Source: Pseudoruegeria aquimaris
GTDB lineage: Bacteria > Pseudomonadota > Alphaproteobacteria > Rhodobacterales > Rhodobacteraceae
Assembly: GCF_900172235.1 (NCBI RefSeq)
Contig: NZ_FWFQ01000013.1
Location: 46,544-110,543, forward strand
DNA: 64,000 nucleotides
Direction of reading: 5' to 3'
Shown here: positions 1-7,361 of the stretch, one piece after another
Numbering within the stretch: the stretch's first letter is position 1
Layout: each line of letters begins with the position of its first letter
Notes under the pieces: model-generated
The model's input: the letters and a program-made list of their open reading frames with translations, nothing else
The model's database searches: none
What the model was told of the DNA's origin: nothing
Position numbers and translations under genes: made by a program

Positions 1-183
1 GGCCGCGGCATCGGCCCCGGCACCGTCTTCGGCGAGGCCGCCGCGCAGGCGCTGGTGTCGGGAGATGCTTCGGCGCTGCCCCTTGCCCCGGTGGAGCACC
101 ATTCGGAGCCCGCCGCGGGCCTGCGCGCGGCCTGGTACGAGGCCGGGGCCACCCTCACCCACCTGCTGGGCGCACGATTCTAG
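1..183 (+). CDS. C-terminal end of an FAD-dependent oxidoreductase (partial)
   Basis: The frame is open from the first base to a TAG at 181-183 and gives 60 residues beginning GRGIGPGTVFGEAAAQ. A GRG-(I/V)-GPGT-type segment near the C terminus is usual in DAO-type FAD oxidoreductases, where it closes over the FAD. The N-terminal dinucleotide-binding part lies outside the window, so substrate and exact family cannot be given. It converges on the GntR regulator gene, whose stop lies 12 bases further on. Family assignment rests on this short segment only. Confidence 0.55.
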   Translation, partial: GRGIGPGTVFGEAAAQALVSGDASALPLAPVEHHSEPAAGLRAAWYEAGATLTHLLGARF

Positions 184-195
184 CCCCCGCCGCTG

Positions 196-852
196 TCAGT
201 CACCGGCGCGCAGCTGACGCAGGCGGGAGCGCTGCGCGGCCTCCACATGGGCGCGCATGGCGGCCTCGGCGCCGTCCTGATCGCGATTGCGCAGGGCGGC
301 CAGCACGGCCTCATGTTCCTCCACCGCCTCCCGCGCCCGCGCCGCGCGGCGCAGGGTGGAGGGCCCGAGGATCATCAGCGTGCGTTCAAGCCCCTCCATC
401 GAGCGCGCCAGGTAGCGGTTCTTCGCCGCCTGGGTGAGTGCGGCGTGGAACTGCCGGTTCAGGGCATAGGCGCGCGCGGCCTCCTCCACGGCGCCCGCCA
501 TCTCGGCGTTGATCTCGGCCAGGTCGGCGATCTCGATGTCGGAGGCCGCGCGCGCCGCCAGCCGCGCGGCGGTGCCCTCCAGCACGACGCGCATCTCGTA
601 GAGCTCCATCACCTCGGCGTAGTCCAGCCGGCGCACCGCCGCCCCGACACGGGGCACATGCGCCACCAGCCCCTCGGCCTCCAGCTGGCGGATGGCCTCG
701 CGCACCGGCGTGCGGCTGATCCCCAGCCGCGCGGCGATCTCGGTCTCGCGCAGGCGGTCGCCGGGGCGCAGCACGCCGCTGCCGATCTCGGCCAGCAGGC
801 GGGCGTAGGCGCCCTGCCCCTGCCGCGTCTCGCCCGGAGCGCTCTCCGTCAT
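196..852 (-). CDS. GntR-family (FCD domain) transcriptional regulator
   Basis: A 218-residue protein with an N-terminal winged helix (the LRETEIAARLGISRTPVREAIRQLEAEGLV stretch includes the typical GntR recognition region GISRTPVREAI) and an all-helical FCD-type effector domain. FCD regulators usually bind a carboxylic acid through a metal or Arg/His pocket and repress a neighbouring catabolic or transport gene. The ATG at 852 is preferred over one at 882: it has an AGGAG 7 bases upstream, and the upstream ATG lies inside a palindromic operator. It is divergent from the AbrB-family membrane protein and probably controls it and itself; the effector is unknown. Confidence 0.9.
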   Translation of the reverse strand: MTESAPGETRQGQGAYARLLAEIGSGVLRPGDRLRETEIAARLGISRTPVREAIRQLEAEGLVAHVPRVGAAVRRLDYAEVMELYEMRVVLEGTAARLAARAASDIEIADLAEINAEMAGAVEEAARAYALNRQFHAALTQAAKNRYLARSMEGLERTLMILGPSTLRRAARAREAVEEHEAVLAALRNRDQDGAEAAMRAHVEAAQRSRLRQLRAGD

Positions 853-876
853 GGCGGATCTCCTGCCCTTGTCAAA

Positions 877-896
877 TTGCATACAGCTGGATACAA
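877..896. promoter_or_regulatory. Candidate GntR operator between divergent genes
   Basis: The 20 bases TTGCATACAGCTGGATACAA match their own reverse complement at 16 of 20 positions and centre on CAGCTG. They lie in the 80-base gap between the divergent regulator and membrane protein. GntR/FCD dimers bind imperfect palindromes of about this length. Binding by the adjacent regulator is inferred from position. Confidence 0.5.
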
Positions 897-932
897 GCGG
901 ATTCTCACCAGGTCAATGCCCGGAGCCCGCCC

Positions 933-1997
933 GTGTTCGCCTTCTTCACCCCGGCCCGTTTGCGCACCGCCCTGCTGGCGGCGCTCGGCGCCGCCGCCTT
1001 CCGCCTGCTGGGGCTGCCGCTGCCCTTTCTCTTCGGGCCGATGTGCGCCTGCCTAATCGCGGCGCTGGCCGGGGTGCGGCTTCAGGGCTTCGGCCAGATC
1101 GCCGCCGGCGCGCGCACCATCCTCGGCGTGGCCGTGGGGGCCTCGATCACGCCCGAGGTGGCGCACCAGATCCCGCAGATGGCGCTCTCGGTCTCGCTGG
1201 TGCCGGTCTACGTGGCCATCATCGCGCTGATCGGCGTGCCCTTCTTCACCCGCATCTGCGGCTTCGACCGCGTTACCGCCTACTACGGCGCCATGCCCGG
1301 CGGCCTGCAGGACATGGTGATCTTCGGACAGGAGGCCGGCGGCGACGTGCGCGCGCTCTCGCTGCTGCACGCCACCCGCGTGCTGATCATCGTCACGGTG
1401 GCGCCGCTGCTGATCACCGGCGTCTTCGGCGCCTCGCTGGACAACCCGATCGGCGCCCCGGCGCGCGAGGTGCCGCTGCAACAGCTGGCCCTGATGGCTG
1501 CGGCGGCGCTGATCGGCTGGAAGGGGGGCGAGAAGATCGGCCTTTTCGGCGCCTCCATCCTCGGCCCGATGATCCTGACGGCGGCGCTTTCGCTGGCGGG
1601 GCTGATCCACATGCGGCCGCCCGCCGAGGCCGTGCTCACCGCGCAGTTCTTCATCGGCATGGTGATCGGCGTCTACTACGTGGGGATCACCTTCCGCGAG
1701 CTGCGGCAGGTGGTGCTTTCTGGCGTGGCCTTCGTGCTGATCCTCGCCGCCCTCGCCACGGCGATGGCCGAGATCGTGGTGCTGGCCGGACTTGCCCCGC
1801 CGCTGGAGGCCTTTCTCGCCTTCGCGCCCGGCGGGCAGGCCGAGATGACGGTGCTTTCGATCGTGGCCGGCGCCGACCTCGGCTTCGTGATCGTGCACCA
1901 CCTGACGCGGATCATCGTGGTGATCCTCGGCGCCCCGATCGCCGCGCGCCGGCTGGTGCCCGGGAATAAAGGCCGCGGCACCGGCCGCGACCTCTGA
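933..1997 (+). CDS. AbrB-family membrane protein (PF05145 type)
   Basis: A 354-residue, strongly hydrophobic protein with about ten predicted membrane spans in two similar halves; GAAAFRLLGLPLPFLFGPM near the N terminus and GGLQDMVIFG/GGQAEMTVLS in the two halves suggest an internal duplication. This matches the family misleadingly called 'AbrB family transcriptional regulator' or 'putative ammonia monooxygenase', which is an uncharacterised inner-membrane, transporter-like family and not DNA-binding. The start is a GTG with CGGAG upstream. It is divergent from a GntR/FCD regulator, which suggests transport of a small acid, but no substrate can be read from the sequence. Confidence 0.8.
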   Translation: MFAFFTPARLRTALLAALGAAAFRLLGLPLPFLFGPMCACLIAALAGVRLQGFGQIAAGARTILGVAVGASITPEVAHQIPQMALSVSLVPVYVAIIALIGVPFFTRICGFDRVTAYYGAMPGGLQDMVIFGQEAGGDVRALSLLHATRVLIIVTVAPLLITGVFGASLDNPIGAPAREVPLQQLALMAAAALIGWKGGEKIGLFGASILGPMILTAALSLAGLIHMRPPAEAVLTAQFFIGMVIGVYYVGITFRELRQVVLSGVAFVLILAALATAMAEIVVLAGLAPPLEAFLAFAPGGQAEMTVLSIVAGADLGFVIVHHLTRIIVVILGAPIAARRLVPGNKGRGTGRDL

Positions 1998-2009
1998 CGC
2001 CTGGCGCGC

Positions 2010-2357
2010 CTATTTGCGGCCGGTGATCCTGCCGTTGGAGACCTTGCCCTGCGGATCGGTGAAGCGGATGCGGCTTTCGTCCTCCACCATCTGCTCCACG
2101 GTGTAGCAGGTGATCTCGCTCGAAGGCGGCCACTGCGAGCAGTATTTGCCGCCGTTCACCGTCCAGTGGCCCAGCTGCTTTTCGCCGGTGTCCCAGATTG
2201 TGTCGCCCGAGGAGAGGAACTCCTGCCGGGCGGCGATGTATTCCACGCTGGCGCCGGCGAGCACCGCGAGGATCTCGTTTTCGCCCAGTGTCTTCCACTC
2301 CGCGGCGAAGCCCGTTGCCGGGGCCAGTGCCAGAACCGCTGCCAGAATAGCCTTCAC
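2010..2357 (-). CDS. Small secreted protein of unknown function
   Basis: A 115-residue protein with a clear signal peptide (KAILAAVLALAPATGFAAE, cleavage probably after AxA). The mature part has two cysteines (KYCSQW and ITCYTV) that could form a disulfide. GTG at 2357 is chosen because GGAGG sits just upstream; an in-frame ATG four codons earlier would remove that spacing. The layout resembles the DUF995-type periplasmic proteins of alphaproteobacteria, but this is not certain. It is convergent with the membrane protein gene and divergent from purB. Confidence 0.7.
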   Translation of the reverse strand: MKAILAAVLALAPATGFAAEWKTLGENEILAVLAGASVEYIAARQEFLSSGDTIWDTGEKQLGHWTVNGGKYCSQWPPSSEITCYTVEQMVEDESRIRFTDPQGKVSNGRITGRK

Positions 2358-2437
2358 GCCTACCTCCATGATCTTGTCGCTGCGCGGGGTTCAGTCTATG
2401 AGGAGCCGCGCGCCGCCACAACGCTGAAAGGTTCCCC

Positions 2438-3745
2438 ATGATCCCCCGCTACGCCCGCCCCGAGATGGTCGCCATCTGGTCCCCGGAAACGAAGTTCCGC
2501 ATCTGGTTCGAGATCGAGGCGCATGCCTGCGATGCCCAGGCCGACCTGGGGGTGATCCCGCGCGAGAACGCCGAGGCCGTGTGGAAGGCCAAGGACGTGG
2601 AATTCGACGTCGCCCGCATCGACGAGATCGAGGCCGTCACCAAGCACGACGTGATCGCCTTCCTCACCCACCTCGCCGAGCACGTGGGCAGCGAGGAAGC
2701 CCGTTTCGTGCACCAGGGCATGACCTCTTCGGACGTCCTGGACACCTGCTTCAACGTCCAGCTCACCCGCGCCGCCGACCTGCTGCTCGCCGGCCTCGAC
2801 AAGACGCTCGCCGCCCTGAAGAAGCGCGCGTTCGAAACCAAGGACATGATCCGCGTGGGCCGCAGCCACGGCATCCACGCCGAACCCACCACCATGGGCC
2901 TGACCTTCGCCCGCTTCTACGCCGAGATGGACCGCAACCGCGCCCGCCTGCTGGCCGCGCGCGAGGAGATCGCCACCGGCGCCATCTCCGGCGCGGTGGG
3001 CACCTTCGCCAACATCGATCCGGCCGTGGAAGCGCATGTCTGCGCCAAGATGGGCCTGAAGCCCGAACCGATCAGCACGCAGGTGATCCCGCGTGACCGC
3101 CACGCGATGTTCTTCGCCACGCTGGGCGTCATCGCCTCCTCGATCGAGAACATCGCCATCGAGATCCGCCACATGCAGCGCACCGAGGTGCTGGAAGGCG
3201 CGGAATTCTTCTCGATGGGCCAGAAGGGCTCCTCGGCGATGCCGCACAAGAAAAACCCGGTTCTCACCGAGAACCTGACGGGCCTCGCCCGCCTGGTGCG
3301 CATGAGCGTGATCCCGGCGATGGAGAACGTCGCCCTCTGGCACGAGCGCGACATCTCCCACTCCTCGGTGGAGCGCGGCATCGGCCCCGACGCCACGGTG
3401 ACGCTCGACTTCGCCCTGCACCGTCTGGCCGGGGTGATCGACAAGATGCTGGTTTTCCCCGAGAACATGCTCGCCAACATGAACAAGTTCCCCGGCCTCG
3501 TGATGAGCCAGCGCGTGCTGCTGGCGCTCACCCAGGCCGGCGTCAGCCGCGAGGACGCCTACGCCATGGTGCAGCGCAACGCGCTGAAGGTCTGGGAAGA
3601 GCGCGTGGACTTCCGCGAGCTGCTGCTGGCCGACCCGGAAGTCGTGGCCGCGCTCGGCGAGGATGGCATCAACGAGAAATTCGACATGGGGTACCATACG
3701 AAACACGTGGACACGATCTTCCGCCGTGTCTTCGGCGAAGGGTGA
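2438..3745 (+). CDS. purB: Adenylosuccinate lyase
   Basis: A 435-residue protein of normal length for PurB, which cleaves SAICAR and adenylosuccinate, releasing fumarate, in cytoplasmic purine synthesis. The fumarase/aspartase superfamily signature GSSAMPHKKNPVLTEN is present at about residues 265-280, with the SSAMP serine as the likely catalytic base. TSSDVLDTCFNVQL near residue 100 and GRSHGIHAEPTTMGL near residue 145 are the two other conserved active-site segments. purF lies elsewhere in the window, so the purine genes are dispersed. A small secreted protein gene follows 57 bases downstream. Confidence 0.97.
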   Translation: MIPRYARPEMVAIWSPETKFRIWFEIEAHACDAQADLGVIPRENAEAVWKAKDVEFDVARIDEIEAVTKHDVIAFLTHLAEHVGSEEARFVHQGMTSSDVLDTCFNVQLTRAADLLLAGLDKTLAALKKRAFETKDMIRVGRSHGIHAEPTTMGLTFARFYAEMDRNRARLLAAREEIATGAISGAVGTFANIDPAVEAHVCAKMGLKPEPISTQVIPRDRHAMFFATLGVIASSIENIAIEIRHMQRTEVLEGAEFFSMGQKGSSAMPHKKNPVLTENLTGLARLVRMSVIPAMENVALWHERDISHSSVERGIGPDATVTLDFALHRLAGVIDKMLVFPENMLANMNKFPGLVMSQRVLLALTQAGVSREDAYAMVQRNALKVWEERVDFRELLLADPEVVAALGEDGINEKFDMGYHTKHVDTIFRRVFGEG

Positions 3746-3802
3746 TCGCGCGCCCTTTTCGTGCTAGGTTGTCCTCCATCAAACAGCGATGGAGGCACCG
3801 AC

Positions 3803-3964
3803 ATGAAGTTGAAAGGCCTGTTGTTCGCCGCGCTTCTCGTCCTCCCGTCCGCAGCAGCCGCCGCCGGCTGCGGGGCGGGGCACGAAATGGGCGCATCCTC
3901 CTGCCCGCCGGGGCAGGTCTGGGACGGCGACAGTCAGCAATGCATCTCCGGAGCGTCCAGCTGA
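3803..3964 (+). CDS. Small secreted cysteine-containing protein (GQVWD motif)
   Basis: A 53-residue protein: signal peptide MKLKGLLFAALLVLPSAAAA, then about 33 mature residues with four cysteines in the order C-GAGHEMGASS-C-PPGQVWDGDSQQ-C, plus one near the start. The ATG at 3803 has GGAGG upstream and gives a proper signal peptide; an upstream in-frame start would bury it. The Cys-x(n)-GQVWD-x(n)-Cys spacing recalls minimal chitin-binding/peritrophin-like folds. The same motif occurs in the TPR protein at 6668, so the two are probably related in their mature domain. Function unknown. Confidence 0.65.
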   Translation: MKLKGLLFAALLVLPSAAAAAGCGAGHEMGASSCPPGQVWDGDSQQCISGASS

Positions 3965-3999
3965 GGCTGGCGCGGACATTCGTCCGGTTCAAAGATCAG

Positions 4000-4024
4000 A
4001 CGGCCTGCGATCATCGCGGGCCGT
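4000..4024. terminator. Rho-independent terminator-like hairpin
   Basis: ACGGCCTGCG pairs with CGCGGGCCGT (one G-T pair) around a 5-base loop, followed on the + strand by TTGCTTTT. It lies 36 bases after the small secreted protein gene and before the convergent HxlR gene. Confidence 0.5.
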
Positions 4025-4092
4025 TTGCTTTTGGGCCGCCTGGTTTTGGCGGTCTGACTTCTGGAAGGGCGCCATCCCGGTCATGGCGGCGC

Positions 4093-4479
4093 TCAGGCCC
4101 CGGCCTCCGGCCCGGCGTCGGAAGTGGCAACGGGCGGCAGGCTTTCCGTCCACTTGCGCAGCTCGTCCAGAAAGCCCAGCGCCGTGCGGCCGAGATCGGT
4201 CAGATGGTAGTGCACCGAGACGGGGGCCGTATCCATCACCTCGCGGCGCACGAGGCCGCGGGCTTCGAGCTGGCGCAGCCGCTCGGTGATCATCTTCTTG
4301 GAGGCCCCGCCGATCATCCGGCTCAACTCGTTGAAACGCACCGGGCCATCCTTCAGGTGCCAGAGGATCGACCCGGTCCACTTGCCCCCGATGATCCGCA
4401 TGCCGCTTTCGATCGCGCAGGGCACCGCGCAGGGCGCGCCCCGGACCGTCTGCCGACGTGTCGCTGCCTCATCCTTCAT
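4093..4479 (-). CDS. HxlR-family transcriptional regulator
   Basis: A 128-residue winged-helix protein. The HxlR hallmark (IIGGKWTGSILWHLKDGPVRFNEL, then KKMITERLRQLEARGLVRREV) fills residues 28-85. Two cysteines, C17 and C21 (APCAVPCAIE), sit just ahead of the first helix, as in redox- or quinone-sensing members such as YodB and HypR, where a Cys in this region is modified. It is divergent from a quinone reductase/GST/DsbA operon, so thiol-based control of that operon is a reasonable inference; which cysteine senses, if either, is not shown. Confidence 0.9.
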   Translation of the reverse strand: MKDEAATRRQTVRGAPCAVPCAIESGMRIIGGKWTGSILWHLKDGPVRFNELSRMIGGASKKMITERLRQLEARGLVRREVMDTAPVSVHYHLTDLGRTALGFLDELRKWTESLPPVATSDAGPEAGA

Positions 4480-4513
4480 GGCCGGCTCCTTCTTCGCCCC
4501 GACGCGCGGGGAT

Positions 4514-4538
4514 ACTAGGTTACAAAAAGTAAACTGGT
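4514..4538. promoter_or_regulatory. Candidate HxlR operator
   Basis: ACTAGGTTAC and GTAAACTGGT form an inverted repeat (8 of 10 positions match) separated by AAAAA, in the 137-base AT-rich gap between the HxlR gene and the quinone reductase gene. HxlR dimers bind inverted repeats of this size in divergent promoters. Assignment is from position and symmetry. Confidence 0.5.
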
Positions 4539-4616
4539 TGCATTTCCTCTCTTAATGCACAACTTCGGGCGTGACACGCGATTTTTCAATTTTCGACCCG
4601 ATAGAAGGTGTTCGCC

Positions 4617-5225
4617 ATGCGCAACGTCCTCATCCTCAACGGCACCCACCCGACGCCCCATGCGCCGGGCCGGCTCAACCGCGCCTTCACCGAGCGCGCC
4701 ACGGCCTGGCTCACCGCGCGCGGCCATGACGTGCGGCAGACGATCGTCGCGGAAAAATATGACATCGACGCGGAAATCGAAAAGCATCAATGGGCCGATA
4801 CGGTGATCGCCCAGTTCCCGGTGAACTGGATGGGCGTGCCGTGGACCTTCAAGAAATACATGGACGAGGTCTATACCGCCGGGATGGACGGTCGGCTGGC
4901 CACCGGCGACGGCCGCTCCGCGCAGGCGCCGGATGAAGACTACGGCATGGGCGGGCTGCTGGGCGATACCGGCTACATGCTGTCCGTCACCTTCAACGCC
5001 CCGCGCGCGGCCTTCGACAACCCCGCCGATGCCTTCCTCCAGGGGCGCAGCGTGGATGACCTGCTGGGCCACGTGCACCTGACCTACCGCTTCCTCGGGT
5101 TGCGCCCGCTGCCGAGCTTTTCCGCCCACGACGTGGTGAAGAACCCGCAAATCGAGGCGGATTTCGCCCGGTTCGACGCCCACCTCGCACAGGTCTTCAA
5201 GGAGAGCGCCCATGTCGCGGCCTGA
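4617..5225 (+). CDS. NAD(P)H:quinone reductase / flavodoxin-like oxidoreductase (MdaB-like)
   Basis: A 202-residue flavodoxin-fold enzyme that probably reduces quinones or electrophiles by two electrons with FMN/FAD. It begins RNVLILNGTHPTP, the phosphate-binding strand-loop of the family, and has the MdaB-like FPVNWMGVPWTFKKYMDEVYT segment near residue 65 and GGLLGDTGYMLSVTFNAP near residue 110. ATG at 4617 has AGAAGG 8 bases upstream; a GTG nine bases earlier is less likely. The stop overlaps the GST start, so the two are translationally coupled. First gene of an HxlR-controlled stress operon. Confidence 0.87.
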   Translation: MRNVLILNGTHPTPHAPGRLNRAFTERATAWLTARGHDVRQTIVAEKYDIDAEIEKHQWADTVIAQFPVNWMGVPWTFKKYMDEVYTAGMDGRLATGDGRSAQAPDEDYGMGGLLGDTGYMLSVTFNAPRAAFDNPADAFLQGRSVDDLLGHVHLTYRFLGLRPLPSFSAHDVVKNPQIEADFARFDAHLAQVFKESAHVAA

Positions 5226-5919
5226 CATCCTGCTCTACACCGCCAACACGATGAACGGCTGGAAGCCCCTGATCTTCCTGCATGAAGCCGAGATCGACTA
5301 CGAGCTCGTGCCGGTCGATCTGGGCAGGAAGGAGCAGAAGGCCCCGGCCTACCTGAAGCTCAACCCCAACGGCCGGATCCCGACGATCGTGGATCGCGGC
5401 AACGGCGATTTCGCGGTCTTCGAAAGCGGCGCGATCCTGTGGTATCTGGCCGAGAAATACGATCGCTTCCTCAGCCACGATCCGAAGGAGCGCTCCGAAA
5501 CGCTGCAATGGCTGATGCTCCAGATGGGCGGCATCGGCCCGATGATGGGCCAGGCGATGTTCTTCCAGCGCATCGCCAAGCCCAACGGCGACGAGGTGCC
5601 CTACGCGATCAACCGCTACGTGGCCGAGAGCCGCCGCCTTCTGGAGGTGCTCGACACCCGGCTTGCCGGGCGCGACTGGCTGGTGGGCGACGCCATGAGC
5701 ATCGCCGACATCGCCACCTACCCCTGGGCGCGCAGTTACTTCTGGGCCACGGTGAGCGTGGACGGCCTGCCCCACCTGCAGCGCTGGTTCGACAGGCTCG
5801 ACGCCATGCCCCGCGTGCAGGCCGCGCTGCAACTGCCCGAACCGCGCCCCTCCGTCTTTGGAGAGGGCGACATCACCGCCGCGGCGCAGGAAAACGCCGC
5901 CCGCTTCAAGGATCAATGA
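5212..5919 (+). CDS. Glutathione S-transferase, Nu-class-like (YfcG/YghU type)
   Basis: A 235-residue cytosolic GST. The N-terminal thioredoxin-fold domain (about residues 1-85) has TANTMNGWKPLIFLHEA, where the Thr/Asn pair replaces the usual Tyr/Ser as in the Nu class, then LNPNGRIPTIVD and the glutathione gamma-Glu site FESGAILWYLAEKY. The C-terminal helical domain carries SIADIATYPW. Nu-class enzymes reduce disulfides and peroxides with glutathione. It overlaps the upstream quinone reductase by 14 bases and is followed one base later by a DsbA-like gene, consistent with a thiol/electrophile defence operon. Confidence 0.9.
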   Translation: MSRPDILLYTANTMNGWKPLIFLHEAEIDYELVPVDLGRKEQKAPAYLKLNPNGRIPTIVDRGNGDFAVFESGAILWYLAEKYDRFLSHDPKERSETLQWLMLQMGGIGPMMGQAMFFQRIAKPNGDEVPYAINRYVAESRRLLEVLDTRLAGRDWLVGDAMSIADIATYPWARSYFWATVSVDGLPHLQRWFDRLDAMPRVQAALQLPEPRPSVFGEGDITAAAQENAARFKDQ

Positions 5920-5920
5920 C

Positions 5921-6568
5921 ATGACCCAGCCCATCCGCGTGGACATCGTTTCGGATGTCGTCTGCCCGTGGTGCGTCGTCGGCTATCGCCAGCTCGCCAA
6001 GGCGGCCGAAGAGACCGGCATCCCGCTCGAAGTCCAGTGGCACCCGTTCGAACTGAACCCGCAGATGCCCGATGAAGGCCAGAACCTGCGCGAGCACATC
6101 ATGGAGAAATACGGTTCCACCGCCGCGCAGTCGCAGGCGGCGCGCGACAGGCTCACCGAGCTTGGCGCGGGACTCGGCTTCACCTTCGCCTTCACCGACG
6201 ACATGCGCATGGTCAACACCTTCCGCGCCCACCAGCTGATCCACTGGGCCGCGGCGCAGGGCAAGGGGCACGCCATGAAACAGGCGCTCTTCACGGCCTA
6301 TTTCACCCATCGCGCCGATCTCAACGACGTGGCGGTTCTGGCAGCAGAGGCCGGGAAGCTCGGGCTGGACGCCGCCGCCGCGCGCGCCGTGATTGAAAGC
6401 GGCGAACTCGCCGACGAGGTGCGCGAGGCGGAGCGGTTCTGGACGCAGCAGGGCATCACCGGCGTCCCGGCGATGGTGTTCCAGCGCCGGCACCTCGTGA
6501 CCGGCGCACAGGGAGAAGAGACCTACGCCCGCATCCTGCGCCACCTCGCCGAAGCCCCGGCGGCCTGA
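5921..6568 (+). CDS. DsbA-family oxidoreductase (FrnE/2-hydroxychromene isomerase-like)
   Basis: A 215-residue thioredoxin-fold protein with the active site C15-P-W-C18 (SDVVCPWCVVGYR) in a protein with no signal peptide, so it acts in the cytoplasm, unlike true DsbA. The helical insert and C-terminal GITGVPAMVFQRRHLVTGAQ, with the cis-Pro loop GVPA, match the FrnE group. ATG at 5921 is chosen; an in-frame start at 5858 would lie inside the GST gene and add a non-conserved leader. Third gene of the HxlR-linked operon; a role in disulfide or glutathione-conjugate chemistry is inferred. Confidence 0.9.
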   Translation: MTQPIRVDIVSDVVCPWCVVGYRQLAKAAEETGIPLEVQWHPFELNPQMPDEGQNLREHIMEKYGSTAAQSQAARDRLTELGAGLGFTFAFTDDMRMVNTFRAHQLIHWAAAQGKGHAMKQALFTAYFTHRADLNDVAVLAAEAGKLGLDAAAARAVIESGELADEVREAERFWTQQGITGVPAMVFQRRHLVTGAQGEETYARILRHLAEAPAA

Positions 6569-6667
6569 GGCCATCGGCAAGGGGCTCACGAAAGCGTGAG
6601 TGGATCGCGGCGCCGGCAGCGCCATGCTCTTGGGCAGTGGTTGATCCAGTTTCACGGAGTCCTTGTC

Positions 6668-7243
6668 ATGGCACATGCCCCTTCCCGCGCCCTCGCGCTT
6701 CGCGCCCCCGCATCCCGCCCTGCCCTCGCCCTCGCGCTCGGCGCAGGCCTCCTGCTCGCCCCGCTTCCGCTGCTGGCCGCCGGCAGCAGCAGCAGCGATG
6801 TCTCCGCGCCGAAATGCGAGAACGGGCAGGTCTGGGACGACAAGTCCGAGAAATGCGTGGACGCACAGGACAGCCGGCTCGACGATGACAGCCGCTACGA
6901 GGCCGTGCGCCAATACGCCTACGCCGGCGAACTCGATGCGGCCCTCGTGGCGCTGGCCGCCATGAGCGACCAGCAGGACGACCGCGTGCTCACCTACCGC
7001 GGCTTCATCGCCCGCAAGCAGGGCGACGCCGAAACCGCCAATGCCTTCTATCAAATGGCCCTGCGACAGAATCCCGACAACATCCTCGCCCGGTCCTACA
7101 TGGGGCAGGGTTATGCCGAGGCCGGCCGGATGGAGCTGGCGCAGGCGCAGCTTTCCGAGATCCGCAAGCGCGGCGGGCGCAACACCTGGGCCGAGGTCTC
7201 GCTCCGGCTCGCCATCGGCTCGGGCAAGGGCTTCTCCTACTGA
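6668..7243 (+). CDS. Secreted TPR protein with Cys-GQVWD motif
   Basis: A 191-residue exported protein. A long signal region (Arg/Ala-rich, then LALALGAGLLLAPLPLLAAG) is followed by KCENGQVWDDKSEKCVD, nearly the same motif as in the 53-residue protein at 3803, and then about three tetratricopeptide-like helical repeats (SRYEAVRQYAYAGELDAAL; RGFIARKQGDAETANAFYQ; RSYMGQGYAEAGRMELAQ). TPRs usually bind partner proteins. ATG at 6668 has ACGGAG upstream and gives the best signal peptide; a GTG at 6596 is unlikely because it sits in a hairpin (6585-6600). Function unknown. Confidence 0.8.
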   Translation: MAHAPSRALALRAPASRPALALALGAGLLLAPLPLLAAGSSSSDVSAPKCENGQVWDDKSEKCVDAQDSRLDDDSRYEAVRQYAYAGELDAALVALAAMSDQQDDRVLTYRGFIARKQGDAETANAFYQMALRQNPDNILARSYMGQGYAEAGRMELAQAQLSEIRKRGGRNTWAEVSLRLAIGSGKGFSY

Positions 7244-7361
7244 TCCCGCCCCGCGCGGGCCCCGGCGGCACATTCGCGCCAAACCGGGGCCTTGCCGCTT
7301 GTGAAGGCCGCGCGCCCGGCTTATCTCTGGCCCCCTGAAACGCAGAAGCTGGAAGCGGGCC

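Noticed and set aside
6585..6600. CTCACG-AAAG-CGTGAG hairpin as a terminator of the DsbA-like gene
   Set aside because: Stem is only 6 bp and there is no T run, so it was mentioned only as context for the TPR gene start.
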